Source of the DNA: Streptomyces sp. CB01201
GTDB taxonomy: Bacteria; Actinomycetota; Actinomycetes; Streptomycetales; Streptomycetaceae
DNA: 64,000 nucleotides
Assembly (NCBI RefSeq): GCF_002803085.1
Contig: NZ_NNBJ01000002.1
Location: 703,183 to 767,182 of the forward strand
Direction of reading: 5' to 3'
Shown: positions 54,991 to 63,850 of the stretch, piece by piece
How positions within the stretch are numbered: position 1 is the stretch's first letter
Layout of the letters: each line of letters starts with the position of its first letter
Notes under the pieces: generated by a model
Databases searched by the model: none
The model's input: only the letters and a program-made list of their open reading frames with translations
What the model was told of the DNA's origin: nothing
Position numbers and translations under genes: made by a program

Positions 54991-57900
54991 ATGTCCGTGC
55001 ACAGTCAGTCGACGGCCTCGTACGAGACGGCCGCGACTCCCGAGTTCCCCCGACATGTCGTCACCGCCGTCGTCGTCTCGCACGACGGGGCGCGCTGGCT
55101 CCCCGACGTCCTGGCGGGGCTCCTCGGCCAGGAACGCCCCGTACAGAACGCCTACGCCGCCGACACCGGCAGCGCCGACGACTCCGCCCGTCTGGTCACC
55201 GAGGCGCTCGGCGCCGAACGCGTCCTGCACCTCGCCCGCCGCACCGGCTTCGGCGCCGCCGTCGAGGAGGCCGCCCGCACCGCACCCGTGCTCGGCCCCG
55301 AGGAACTGCCCTACCTCAAGCGCCCCAGCGGCTGGGACCCCGTCTCGCGCACCTGGCGCGACGACAGCTACGACCTGCCCGAACTCCCGCACGGCGAGCC
55401 CGTGCAGTGGCTCTGGCTGCTGCACGACGACTGCGCGCCCGAGCCCGACGCGCTCGCCGAACTGCTGCGCGTCGTCGACTCCAACGAGCACGCCGTGATC
55501 GTCGGCCCCAAGCTGCGCGGCTGGTACGACCGCAAGCAACTCCTCGAAGTGGGCGTCTCCATCGCCCACAGCGGGCGCCGCTGGACCGGCCTGGACCGGC
55601 GCGAACAGGACCAGGGCCAGCACGACCAGGTGCGCCCCGTCCTGTCGGTGTCCTCCGCGGGCATGCTGATCCGCCGCGATGTGTGGGAGGAACTCGGCGG
55701 CTTCGACCGGGGACTGCCCCTGATGCGCGACGACGTCGACCTGTGCTGGCGCGCGCACGCCGCGGGGCACACCGTCCTGGTCGCCCCCGACGCCGCGGTC
55801 CGGCACGCCGAGGCCGCCGCCCGCGAACGGCGCACCGTCGACTGCGCGGGCCGCTCGGTCGTCAACCCGCACCGGGTCGACAAGGCCGGCGCCGTCTACA
55901 CGATGCTCGTCAACTCCCGTCCCGCGCTGCTCCCCTACGTGGTGCTCCGCATCGTGGTCGGCACGCTCCTGCGCACCGTCGCCTACCTCGTGGGCAAGGT
56001 GCCGGGCCAGGCCGTCGACGAGGTCATGGGCCTGTTCGGCACCCTGCTGCGGCCCGGCCGGATCCTCGCCGCACGCAAGCGGCGCGGCAAGAGCGGCGTA
56101 GAGGCGAGCGAACTGCGCCCGCTGTTCCCGCCGCCCGGTGCCACCATCCGGGCCACCGTCGAATCGGTGGCGGGCAGCCTCGGCGCGGGCGCCGAGGACA
56201 CCGGCGGCTCCCGGCACGGCGCCGTCGAGTCGGGCCCCGGCGGCGACGACGCCGACTTCCTGGAGATCGAGCAGTTCGCCCGTCTGAAGAAGATCGCCCG
56301 CAAACCCGCGCCGGTCCTCTTCGCGCTCCTGCTGATCGTGTCCCTGGTCGCCTGCCGCAATCTGCTCGGCGGCGGCAGCCTCATGGGCGGCGCCCTGCTG
56401 CCCGCGCCCGACCACGTCGGCAGCCTGTGGGGCCGCTACGCCGACGCCTGGCACCCCATCGGCGCCGGCGGCACCCAGTCCGCGCCGCCCTACCTCGCGA
56501 TCATCGCCGTGCTCTCCGCACTGTGCTTCGGCTCGACCGGCTTCGCCCTGACCCTGCTGCTCGTCTGCTCGGTCCCGCTGGCCGGCCTCACCGCGTACTT
56601 CGCCTCCCGCCCGCTGGTCGCCTCGCGCCAGCTGCGCGCCTGGGCGGCCATCGCCTACGCCTTCCTGCCCGCCGCCACCGGCGCGCTCGCCGCGGGCCGC
56701 CTCGGCACCGCCGTGCTCGCCGTCCTGCTGCCGCTGATCGCCCGGGCCGGGGTGAGCGCCGCCGGGCTCCGCGCCGAGGGGGCGCGCGGCAGCTGGCGCG
56801 CGACCTGGACGTACGCCCTGCTCCTGACCATCGCCATGGCGTTCACCCCCGTGGTGTGGCCGGTCGCGGTGCTGCTCGGCCTCGGCGTGCTCGCGCTGCG
56901 CCGCGCCGACATCACCGCGTACGGGCTGCGCTTCCTGGCCGCCGTCGGCACGCCGGTCCTGATGCTCGCGCCCTGGTCGCTCACCCTGCTCACCGGCCCG
57001 TCCGGCTTCCTGCGGGAAGCGGGACTGGAGTACGGCGACGGCTCGGCCGGCGCGCTCGACCTGCTCGGGGCCAGCCCCGGCGGGGCCAAGACGGTCGGCG
57101 GGCTCGTGCTCATCGGGCTCGTCGGAGCGGCGCTCGCGGCGCTGCTCCGCTCGGAGCGCACCTTCGCGATCCGCGCCGCCTGGGTGGTCGCGCTCACCGG
57201 CTTCCTCTTCGCGATCCTGTCCAACCGCAGCGCCTGGGCGGGCCCCGCGACCCTCGTGTACGGGCTCGCGCTGCTCGCCGCGGGTGCGGTCGGCGCCGAG
57301 AACGGCCGGACCCGGGTCGCCGGGCACGGCTTCGGCTGGCGCCAGCCGGTCGCCGCGCTCATCGCGCTCGCGGCCGCGCTCGGCCCCGTCTACTCCGCCG
57401 CGAACTGGATGATCGGCGGCGCCGACGGCCCGCTGAAGCGGCGCGACCCGGTACAGGTCCCGGCGTTCGTCGCCGAGGAGAGCGGCACCCGCGACCAGGC
57501 CCGCACCCTCGTCCTCGGCGGCACCTCGCCCGCCAAGGTCGCCTACACCCTGGTGCGCGGCTCGGGCGGGCAGCTCGGCGACGCCGAACTCGCCGCGTCC
57601 GGCGGCGGAGACGCAGGGCTGGGCAAGGTGGTCTCCAACCTGGTCGCGGGCTCCGGCGCCGACCAGTCGAGCCAGCTCAGCGGATACGCCGTGCGCTACG
57701 TGCTGGTCCGCGACGGCGCCCCCCGCGAGTTCGGCCGCACCCTGGACGCCACGCCCGGCCTCAGCCGGCTCAGCCAGCTCGACGGCAGCGCGCTGTGGCG
57801 GGTGGACCGCCAGGTCGCCCGCGCCGTGATCGTCCCGGCGAAGGGCGGCGAGAGCCTCCCGGTCGCAGCGGACCCGGTCGACATCCACACCAAGGTCCCG

Positions 57901-58857
57901 GCCGGCGAGGCGGGCCGCGTCCTGCGCATCGCCGACAAGGCCGCCCCCGGCTGGACCGCCACGCTCGACGGCAAGGCGCTCAAGAAGTCCACCGTCGACG
58001 GCTGGGCCCAGGGCTTCGAACTGCCCGCCGATGCGGGCAAGTTGGACGTCACCTACGACGCTCCGCTCACCCACACCCTGTGGATCTGGGCCCAGGTCGC
58101 GCTCGCCCTCGTCCTCTTCGTCCTCGCCCTGCCCGGCCGCCGCCGCCGGATCGACGACGACCTGCCCGAGGCGGAGGAGCTCATCGCGGCCGTCCCGACG
58201 CAGCCCGTCCCGGGCGAGGGCCGCCGGGCCCGCAGGCTCCGCGCCCAGGCCGAGGCCGAGGCCGTCGAGCCCCCGGACGGCGAACAGGCCGCCCAGGGAG
58301 CCGAGTTGCCCGCGCAGCCCGCGTACGGGGAGTGGGACGCGGCGCAGTACGCCACCACGTCCCCGGCCGGAGCCGCCGAGCACGACCAGCAGGCGCAGCA
58401 GGGTTACGACCCCTACCAGCAGCAGTACCCGGGCTATCAGCAGTACCCCGAAGGCCAGTACCCCGAAGCCCAGTACACCGAAGCCCAGTACACCGACGGG
58501 CGGCACCCCGACGGGCAGTACGTCCAGGCACCCGAAGGACAGGCTCCCAACGGGCAGTATCCGGAGGGCCAGTACCCCGAAGGGCAGTACTCCGACGGCC
58601 AGTACGCCCCGGCCCCCTATCCCGAGCAGCAGGCCTACCCCGATTCCGGCTACCCCCAAGTGCCGGGCGCGGAAGGTCAGTTCGGGCAGGGGCAGTACGC
58701 CGACGGGCAGCCCCGGCAGGGCTATGACCCCTACCGGCAGCCGGGGGCCGAGGAGTTGCCGCCCGAGGGCCAGTACGACCCCTACGGCTACGGCTATCCG
58801 CCGCCCGAGCACCCCGATCAGCAGCCGCCGCACCGCCCCGACGGGAGCCAGCAGTGA
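54991..58857 (+). CDS. Giant membrane-bound family 2 glycosyltransferase
   Basis: 1288 residues. Order: GT-A domain in about 20-310 (VVTAVVVSHDGARWLPDVL, WLWLLHDDCAPEPDAL with the DxD-like site, LMRDDVDLCWRAHAAGH); a cytoplasmic linker; about 12 membrane helices from about 445 to 800; an extracellular domain of about 200 residues; a final helix (LWIWAQVALALVLFVLAL); and a cytoplasmic Gln/Tyr/Pro/Gly tail of about 230 residues. Probably makes or exports a wall glycan. ATG 54991 has GGAGGGG upstream. The stop overlaps the DUF5719 start (GTGA). Confidence 0.9.
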   Translation: MSVHSQSTASYETAATPEFPRHVVTAVVVSHDGARWLPDVLAGLLGQERPVQNAYAADTGSADDSARLVTEALGAERVLHLARRTGFGAAVEEAARTAPVLGPEELPYLKRPSGWDPVSRTWRDDSYDLPELPHGEPVQWLWLLHDDCAPEPDALAELLRVVDSNEHAVIVGPKLRGWYDRKQLLEVGVSIAHSGRRWTGLDRREQDQGQHDQVRPVLSVSSAGMLIRRDVWEELGGFDRGLPLMRDDVDLCWRAHAAGHTVLVAPDAAVRHAEAAARERRTVDCAGRSVVNPHRVDKAGAVYTMLVNSRPALLPYVVLRIVVGTLLRTVAYLVGKVPGQAVDEVMGLFGTLLRPGRILAARKRRGKSGVEASELRPLFPPPGATIRATVESVAGSLGAGAEDTGGSRHGAVESGPGGDDADFLEIEQFARLKKIARKPAPVLFALLLIVSLVACRNLLGGGSLMGGALLPAPDHVGSLWGRYADAWHPIGAGGTQSAPPYLAIIAVLSALCFGSTGFALTLLLVCSVPLAGLTAYFASRPLVASRQLRAWAAIAYAFLPAATGALAAGRLGTAVLAVLLPLIARAGVSAAGLRAEGARGSWRATWTYALLLTIAMAFTPVVWPVAVLLGLGVLALRRADITAYGLRFLAAVGTPVLMLAPWSLTLLTGPSGFLREAGLEYGDGSAGALDLLGASPGGAKTVGGLVLIGLVGAALAALLRSERTFAIRAAWVVALTGFLFAILSNRSAWAGPATLVYGLALLAAGAVGAENGRTRVAGHGFGWRQPVAALIALAAALGPVYSAANWMIGGADGPLKRRDPVQVPAFVAEESGTRDQARTLVLGGTSPAKVAYTLVRGSGGQLGDAELAASGGGDAGLGKVVSNLVAGSGADQSSQLSGYAVRYVLVRDGAPREFGRTLDATPGLSRLSQLDGSALWRVDRQVARAVIVPAKGGESLPVAADPVDIHTKVPAGEAGRVLRIADKAAPGWTATLDGKALKKSTVDGWAQGFELPADAGKLDVTYDAPLTHTLWIWAQVALALVLFVLALPGRRRRIDDDLPEAEELIAAVPTQPVPGEGRRARRLRAQAEAEAVEPPDGEQAAQGAELPAQPAYGEWDAAQYATTSPAGAAEHDQQAQQGYDPYQQQYPGYQQYPEGQYPEAQYTEAQYTDGRHPDGQYVQAPEGQAPNGQYPEGQYPEGQYSDGQYAPAPYPEQQAYPDSGYPQVPGAEGQFGQGQYADGQPRQGYDPYRQPGAEELPPEGQYDPYGYGYPPPEHPDQQPPHRPDGSQQ
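58420..58640 (+). repeat. GQYPEGQYP-type coding repeats in the giant glycosyltransferase tail
   Basis: Repeats of a 5-residue unit (QYPEG, QYTEA, QYSDG and variants) with a 15-bp DNA period fill the C-terminal tail. Units are imperfect at DNA level but the Gln-Tyr core is kept. Confidence 0.85.
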
Positions 58858-60407
58858 AGCGCACCACCCTCTCCCTCGCCGCGGGGGCCGTCGCGCTCGC
58901 CGCCCTGACCGGCTTCGCCTCGCTCACCGCGCCCGCCGGCTCGGCCGACACCGGCGCCAAGGCCCCGGCCCGGCTGCCCGTCGAACGCACCAGCCTGCTC
59001 TGCCCGGCACCCAGCAACTCCGACCTCGCCCAGACCACGTACACGGCGTTCACGCCCAAGGGCACGGCGACGGGCGGCTCGGCGGGCAAGCCGGGCATGG
59101 CGACGCTGACGCCGGCGGTGCCGCCACCCGCCGACTCCGGCGCGCCCGCCACCGACAAGGGCAAGGACGGCAAGGGCAAGAAGGCCGCCGACAAGCCGGC
59201 GTCCGACAAGCCCGTCATCTCCCTCAAGGAGCCGGGCAAGCCGGCCGCCGCCACCGCGAACGGCTCCGACGCCCCGGCCCTGACCGGCTCGGCCGACGGA
59301 CTGCTCGCCCCGGGCTGGGCCGCCCAGCTGACCACCCAGATCACCGGCGGCGTCGGCCGCGCGCTGCTCGGCACCAACTGCACCGCGCCGGACGCCGACT
59401 TCTGGTTCCCCGGCGCCTCCACGGCCAAGGACCGTCAGGACTACGTCCACCTGACCAACCCGGACGACACCGCGGCCGTCGCGGACATCGAGCTGTTCGG
59501 CAAGGACGGTGCCATCAAGACCGACACCGGCGAGGGCATCACGATCCCCGCCAGGTCCAGCGTTCCCGTCCTCCTCTCCACACTCACCGGCACGGTGGCC
59601 GACGATCTGACGGTGCATGTCACCACCCGGGCCGGCCGGGTGGGCGCGGCAGTGCAGGCCACTGACGCGAAGGCCGGCGCGGACTGGCTGCCCGCGTCGG
59701 CGGAGCCGGCCGCCTCTCAGGTGCTTCCGGGCATCCCGGGCGACGCCACCGACGTCCGCCTGATCGTGCACGCCCCGGGCGCGGACGACGCGGACCTCAA
59801 GGTGAAGCTGGCGGGCAAGGGGGGCAGCTTCACACCGGCGGGCCTCGACACCGTCCACGTGAAGGCGGGGATGACGGCGTCCTTCGATCTGAAGAACGTC
59901 ACACGGGGCGAGTCGGGTTCCCTGTCCCTCACCCCGAATGCGGACGGCGGCACTCCGGTCGTCGCCGCGCTGCGCGTGGTCCGCGGCACCGGAGACAAGC
60001 AGGAGACCGCCTTCATTCCGGCGGCGGCCCCGGTCGGCGCCCGCGCCACGGTCACCGACAACCGCGACAAGGCGGCCACGCTCGCGCTCACCGCACCGGG
60101 CACCAAGGACGCCTCCGTGAAGGTCACCTCGTCGGCCGGCACCGAGGGCGGCGAGCCGCAGTCCAAGACGTACACGGTGAAGGCCGGCACCACCCTGGCC
60201 GTCGACCCGCAGGTCCCGGCCGGCCTCAAGGGTTCGTACGCGCTGACCGTCGAGCCCGACCCGGCCGGCGGCCCCGTGTACGCCGCCCGCACCCTGGCGG
60301 TCACTCAGGACGGGGTCCCGCTGTTCACGGTGCAGACGCTGTCCGACGACAAGGGCACGGTCGCGGTCCCGGCCGCCGCCCAGGACCTCACGGTCCTCGG
60401 CAAGTAG
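58854..60407 (+). CDS. DUF5719-family exported protein
   Basis: 517 residues. Signal peptide (MKRTTLSLAAGAVALAALTG, cleavage near GSAD), a Lys/Ala/Pro-rich stretch (about 100-135), then several beta-sandwich-like repeats (PGASTAKDRQDYVHLTNPDD, VHAPGADDADLKVKLAGKGG). No enzyme motif. It always seems to follow this giant glycosyltransferase in Streptomyces and is coupled to it here (GTGA overlap), so it probably works with it outside the membrane. Confidence 0.82.
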   Translation: MKRTTLSLAAGAVALAALTGFASLTAPAGSADTGAKAPARLPVERTSLLCPAPSNSDLAQTTYTAFTPKGTATGGSAGKPGMATLTPAVPPPADSGAPATDKGKDGKGKKAADKPASDKPVISLKEPGKPAAATANGSDAPALTGSADGLLAPGWAAQLTTQITGGVGRALLGTNCTAPDADFWFPGASTAKDRQDYVHLTNPDDTAAVADIELFGKDGAIKTDTGEGITIPARSSVPVLLSTLTGTVADDLTVHVTTRAGRVGAAVQATDAKAGADWLPASAEPAASQVLPGIPGDATDVRLIVHAPGADDADLKVKLAGKGGSFTPAGLDTVHVKAGMTASFDLKNVTRGESGSLSLTPNADGGTPVVAALRVVRGTGDKQETAFIPAAAPVGARATVTDNRDKAATLALTAPGTKDASVKVTSSAGTEGGEPQSKTYTVKAGTTLAVDPQVPAGLKGSYALTVEPDPAGGPVYAARTLAVTQDGVPLFTVQTLSDDKGTVAVPAAAQDLTVLGK

Positions 60408-60439
60408 CGGGCGCGGTCCGAAAGGTCGCGGTCCGAACG

Positions 60440-60485
60440 CGGGCGGGACCCGGGGCCCGGGAGCCGGGCCCCGGGACCGGCCCGC
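60440..60485. terminator. Bidirectional GC hairpin between DUF5719 and zincin genes
   Basis: CCCGGGGCCCGG (60449-60460) pairs perfectly with CCGGGCCCCGGG (60464-60475) around GAG, with further pairing outside. No T run. Confidence 0.75.
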
Positions 60486-60490
60486 GGGGC

Positions 60491-60967
60491 TCAGTCCTGG
60501 CCGTACCGCGGGTCGACGGACTCCGGTGCCAGGCCCAGGAGTTCGGCGACCTGCTCGACCACGACCTCGTGGACGAGCAGGGCACGCTCGTCCCGGTTCT
60601 TGGTGCGGATCTCGACCGGCCTGCGGTAGACCAGGATCCGCGCCGGGTGGTCCTTGCCGGCCGCGAGGGCGCGCCCCAGCGGCACCGCCTCGTCGCTCCA
60701 GGGCGTGTCTGCGTCGTCGTCCGCGCCGCCGGGGGCTTCCTTGAACGGTACGTCCGTGACCAGGAACTCCACCTCCGCGAGCTGCGGCCAGCGCCGCTCC
60801 AGGCGCTCCACGGAGTCGAGCACGAGATCGCGGAAGGTCTCGGCCCTGCTGGCCGACAGCGGCACCTGGGGCGGAGCCACGGGCCCGCGCATGCCGCGGC
60901 CGTGCCGGTCACGGCGCCGGGGCCCTGTACGGGGGCCAGTTCCTTCGGCTGAGCTGGAGCTGTCCAT
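60491..60967 (-). CDS. Zincin-like metallopeptidase-family protein with altered motif
   Basis: 158 residues. A basic N-terminal stretch of 40 residues precedes the conserved domain (FRDLVLDSVERLERRWPQLA, ILVYRRPVEIRTKNRDER). Related families carry HExxH followed by hFG; here the segment is VHEVVVEQVAELLG, so the first His and Glu remain but the second His is gone. Orthologue of Rv3259 by position next to whiB and DUF3499. May be inactive as a peptidase or bind metal differently. ATG 60967. Confidence 0.8.
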   Translation of the reverse strand: MDSSSSAEGTGPRTGPRRRDRHGRGMRGPVAPPQVPLSASRAETFRDLVLDSVERLERRWPQLAEVEFLVTDVPFKEAPGGADDDADTPWSDEAVPLGRALAAGKDHPARILVYRRPVEIRTKNRDERALLVHEVVVEQVAELLGLAPESVDPRYGQD

Positions 60968-61342
60968 CACTGACGCAGCGTAGCCCTCCGGGCCCGGCGA
61001 CGATCGCGCCGACGACTCCGCGGGGTCCATGTCGAGCCCGGGCCGGGGCCGATGCCGAGCCCGTGTCGAGCCGGGGTCGGGGGCCACGCCGGGCGCATGT
61101 CGGCGGGCACGTCGGGGGCACATCGGAGGCATGTCGCCGGATGACCGTTTCGGCCACGCGTGAGAGCGGTTACCGGCCCGTCCAGGCCCTAGGATTTCGC
61201 GTGGTTTGACCGAATCGTTCCCAAGTGGCGCTCGCCAGAAGGCCGGTAACCCCCCGTTGCTCTCTGTTCCCGTGCAGGTCAGCGCAGTTGCTCCGACACC
61301 TCCTGTGCCCGAGGTCACACCGCGACACGGGGGAGTGAGCTG

Positions 61343-61762
61343 GTGGAGAGTCGTCGCGGCCCGGTCAAGAGTGCGGTACCGTCCAACGTCGTGAGCCCTG
61401 TACGTCGCTGTTCGCGCACCGCGTGCGGCCGCCCTGCCGTCGCGACACTGACGTACGTCTACGCGGACTCGACCGCAGTTCTCGGTCCGCTCGCCACCTA
61501 CGCCGAGCCCCACTGTTACGACCTGTGCGCCGAGCACAGCGAGCGCCTGACCGCGCCCCGCGGCTGGGAGGTCGTCCGCCTGACCGACGCCTCCGCCCCG
61601 GCCCGCCCCAGCGGCGACGACCTGGAAGCGCTTGCCAACGCCGTCCGGGAAGCCGCCCGCCCCCAGGAGCGCGCCGCCGAGGCCGGCGGAGCGCGCGCGG
61701 CTGACCCCGTCGAGGTCGGCCGCCGAGGCCATCTGCGCGTCCTGCGCTCGCCCGAATCCTGA
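61343..61762 (+). CDS. DUF3499 family protein (Rv3258c-like)
   Basis: 139 residues from GTG 61343 (GGGGGAG upstream) or 123 from GTG 61391, before which TACCGT eight bases away suggests a leaderless start. Conserved part: RRCSRTACGRPAVATLTYVY and HCYDLCAEHSERLTAP; the four cysteines (CxxxxC and CxxxC) look like a zinc-ribbon. Function unknown. The position between the zincin gene and manB is conserved in mycobacteria. Confidence 0.88.
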   Translation: MESRRGPVKSAVPSNVVSPVRRCSRTACGRPAVATLTYVYADSTAVLGPLATYAEPHCYDLCAEHSERLTAPRGWEVVRLTDASAPARPSGDDLEALANAVREAARPQERAAEAGGARAADPVEVGRRGHLRVLRSPES

Positions 61763-61929
61763 CCCCGCGGCCCCAGCCACCGCCAACCCCGCAGGTATCG
61801 CGGCCGAGTTGGCACAGTCGGCCGCGGATCCACCGGAGCCATGGCCTGCGCCCGGTCGGCGCCGGGTACTTTGGGAGCCCGGCCGGTGCTCCGCGGAGGG
61901 CGTCGGCGACGACATCAGGGAAGGTTGCC

Positions 61930-63291
61930 GTGGCTGCTGATCTGTCGCAGATCGTGAAGGCGTACGACGTCCGCGGAGTGGTGCCGGATCAGTGGGACGA
62001 GTCGCTTGCCGAGCTGTTCGGTGCCGCTTTCGTCACCGTGGCGCAGGCCGACGCCATCGTCGTCGGCCACGACATGCGGCCCTCGTCGCCCGGCCTCTCG
62101 GCGGCCTTCGCGCGCGGCGCGGCCGCCCTCGGCGCGGACGTCACCCTCATCGGGCTCTGCTCCACCGACCAGCTGTACTACGCCTCCGGCGCGCTCGATC
62201 TGCCGGGCGCGATGTTCACCGCCTCGCACAACCCGGCCCAGTACAACGGCATCAAGATGTGCCGCAAGGGCGCGGCCCCGGTCGGCCAGGACACCGGTCT
62301 CGCGGAGATCCGCGAGCTGGTCGAGCGGTGGTCGGAGCAGGGCGCCCCGGCCGTCGCGCCGAAGGCGGGCACGATCGTCGAGCGCGAGACGTTGACGGAC
62401 TACGCGGCCCATCTCAAGGCCCTCGTCGACCTCACCGCCATCCGCCCCCTGAAGGTCGTGGTCGACGCGGGCAACGGCATGGGCGGGCACACCGTGCCCA
62501 CCGTGTTCGAAGGCCTGCCCCTCGACCTGGTCCCGATGTACTTCGAGCTGGACGGCACGTTCCCCAACCACGAGGCCAACCCGCTCGACCCGGCCAACAT
62601 CGTGGACCTCCAGGCCCGCGTCATCGCCGAGGGCGCCGACCTCGGCCTGGCCTTCGACGGCGATGCCGACCGCTGCTTCGTCGTGGACGAGCGCGGCGAG
62701 CCGGTCTCGCCCTCCGCGATCACCGCCCTGGTCGCGGCCCGCGAACTGGCCCGCCACCCCGGCGGCACCGTGATCCACAACCTGATCACGTCCTGGTCGG
62801 TCCCCGAGGTCGTCCGGGAGAACGGCGGCACGCCGGTCCGCACCCGCGTCGGGCACTCCTTCATCAAGCAGGAGATGGCCGCCACCGGGGCGATCTTCGG
62901 CGGCGAGCACTCCGCGCACTACTACTTCGCCGACTTCTGGAACGCGGACACCGGCATGCTGGCCGCGCTCCACGTCCTGGCCGCGCTCGGCGGCCAGCAG
63001 GGCACGCTCTCCGCCCTGGTCGCCCAGTACGACCGCTACGCCGGCTCCGGCGAGATCAACTCCACGGTCGACGACCAGACGGCCCGCGCGGCCGCCGTCC
63101 GCGCCGCCTACGAGGGCCAGGACGGCCTCACCCTGGACGAGCTCGACGGCCTGACCGTCACCGCCCAGGACTGGTGGTTCAACCTCCGCGCCTCCAACAC
63201 CGAGCCGCTGCTCCGCCTCAACGTCGAGGCGCGGGACGCGGCGACGATGGCGAAGGTCCGGGACGAGGTCCTCGCGCTCGTCCGGGGCTGA
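61930..63291 (+). CDS. manB: Phosphomannomutase/phosphoglucomutase
   Basis: 453 residues. Interconverts mannose 6-phosphate and mannose 1-phosphate. All four alpha-D-phosphohexomutase motifs are present: TASHNP with the phosphoserine Ser99; metal loop FDGDADRCF (242-250); sugar-binding GEHSAHYYF (from about 325); phosphate-binding RASNTEPLLRLN near the end. GTG 61930 follows GGAAGG. With the ManC-like enzyme it supplies GDP-mannose. Orthologue of SCO3028 and Rv3257c. Confidence 0.96.
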   Translation: MAADLSQIVKAYDVRGVVPDQWDESLAELFGAAFVTVAQADAIVVGHDMRPSSPGLSAAFARGAAALGADVTLIGLCSTDQLYYASGALDLPGAMFTASHNPAQYNGIKMCRKGAAPVGQDTGLAEIRELVERWSEQGAPAVAPKAGTIVERETLTDYAAHLKALVDLTAIRPLKVVVDAGNGMGGHTVPTVFEGLPLDLVPMYFELDGTFPNHEANPLDPANIVDLQARVIAEGADLGLAFDGDADRCFVVDERGEPVSPSAITALVAARELARHPGGTVIHNLITSWSVPEVVRENGGTPVRTRVGHSFIKQEMAATGAIFGGEHSAHYYFADFWNADTGMLAALHVLAALGGQQGTLSALVAQYDRYAGSGEINSTVDDQTARAAAVRAAYEGQDGLTLDELDGLTVTAQDWWFNLRASNTEPLLRLNVEARDAATMAKVRDEVLALVRG

Positions 63292-63605
63292 CCCGGGAGG
63301 GGCCGGCCCAGGAGGGCCGCCCCAGGAGAGCCGGCCCGGAAGCGGGCAGCGGGCGCCGGGCGGCCGGGTTGCCCGCTGCCCGCTGCCCGCTGCCCGCGCC
63401 CGCTGCCCGCGCCCGCTGCCCCCGCCCTGCCGCCCCGCACGCCGACGGGGCTGCCCGGGCCGTCGCCCGGTCCCGGGAGCCACCCCCTCCAGGGGCACGC
63501 AACCCGCCGGGCCCGGCGGTAGGCTGACCTGGCCCGACCCCGCGCGCGTCGCGTACGCGTACGCCCCGCGCGACCACGGAACGAAGTACCGCCGAAGGGA
63601 ACCCC
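63292..63605. repeat. Gene-free GC-rich repeats between manB and the Trm112-like gene
   Basis: Three 14-bp units of the GGCCGGCCCAGGAG type (63300-63342), then CCCGCTG units in tandem (about 63370-63420) that face GCGGGCAGCGGGC (63342-63354), so the segment can fold into a large hairpin. The remaining bases to 63590 hold CGCGTACGCGTACG but no clear promoter. Confidence 0.7.
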
Positions 63606-63788
63606 ATGCCGCTCGAAGCCGGCCTCCTTGAGATCCTCGCCTGCCCGGCCTGTCACGCGCCGCTCAGCGACGCGACCGCGGCGGACGAGCCCGAGCTGAT
63701 CTGCACCGGCAAGGACTGCGGCCTCGCCTACCCCGTGCGCGACGGCATCCCGGTCCTCCTGGTGGACGAGGCCCGCCGCCCCGCCTGA
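63606..63788 (+). CDS. Trm112-like small zinc-binding protein
   Basis: 60 residues. [14 protein letters not shown] and the later [20 protein letters not shown] give the Trm112/YcaR pattern with four cysteines for zinc. Bacterial members are small partners of uncertain function. GAAGGGA precedes the ATG. It lies between manB and the SIS gene, an arrangement common in actinobacteria. Confidence 0.9.
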   Translation: MPLEAGLLEILACPACHAPLSDATAADEPELICTGKDCGLAYPVRDGIPVLLVDEARRPA

Positions 63789-63850
63789 GCCGGCGACGAG
63801 CCCGCCCGCGCAGTCCCGGTACACCCCAGCAGAGCCGGAGGCCGACCCCC

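Noticed and set aside
54874..58833. 1300-codon antisense frame opposite the giant glycosyltransferase
   Set aside because: Mirror of codon bias in the sense gene; no motif, and no ribosome site conserved with a start.
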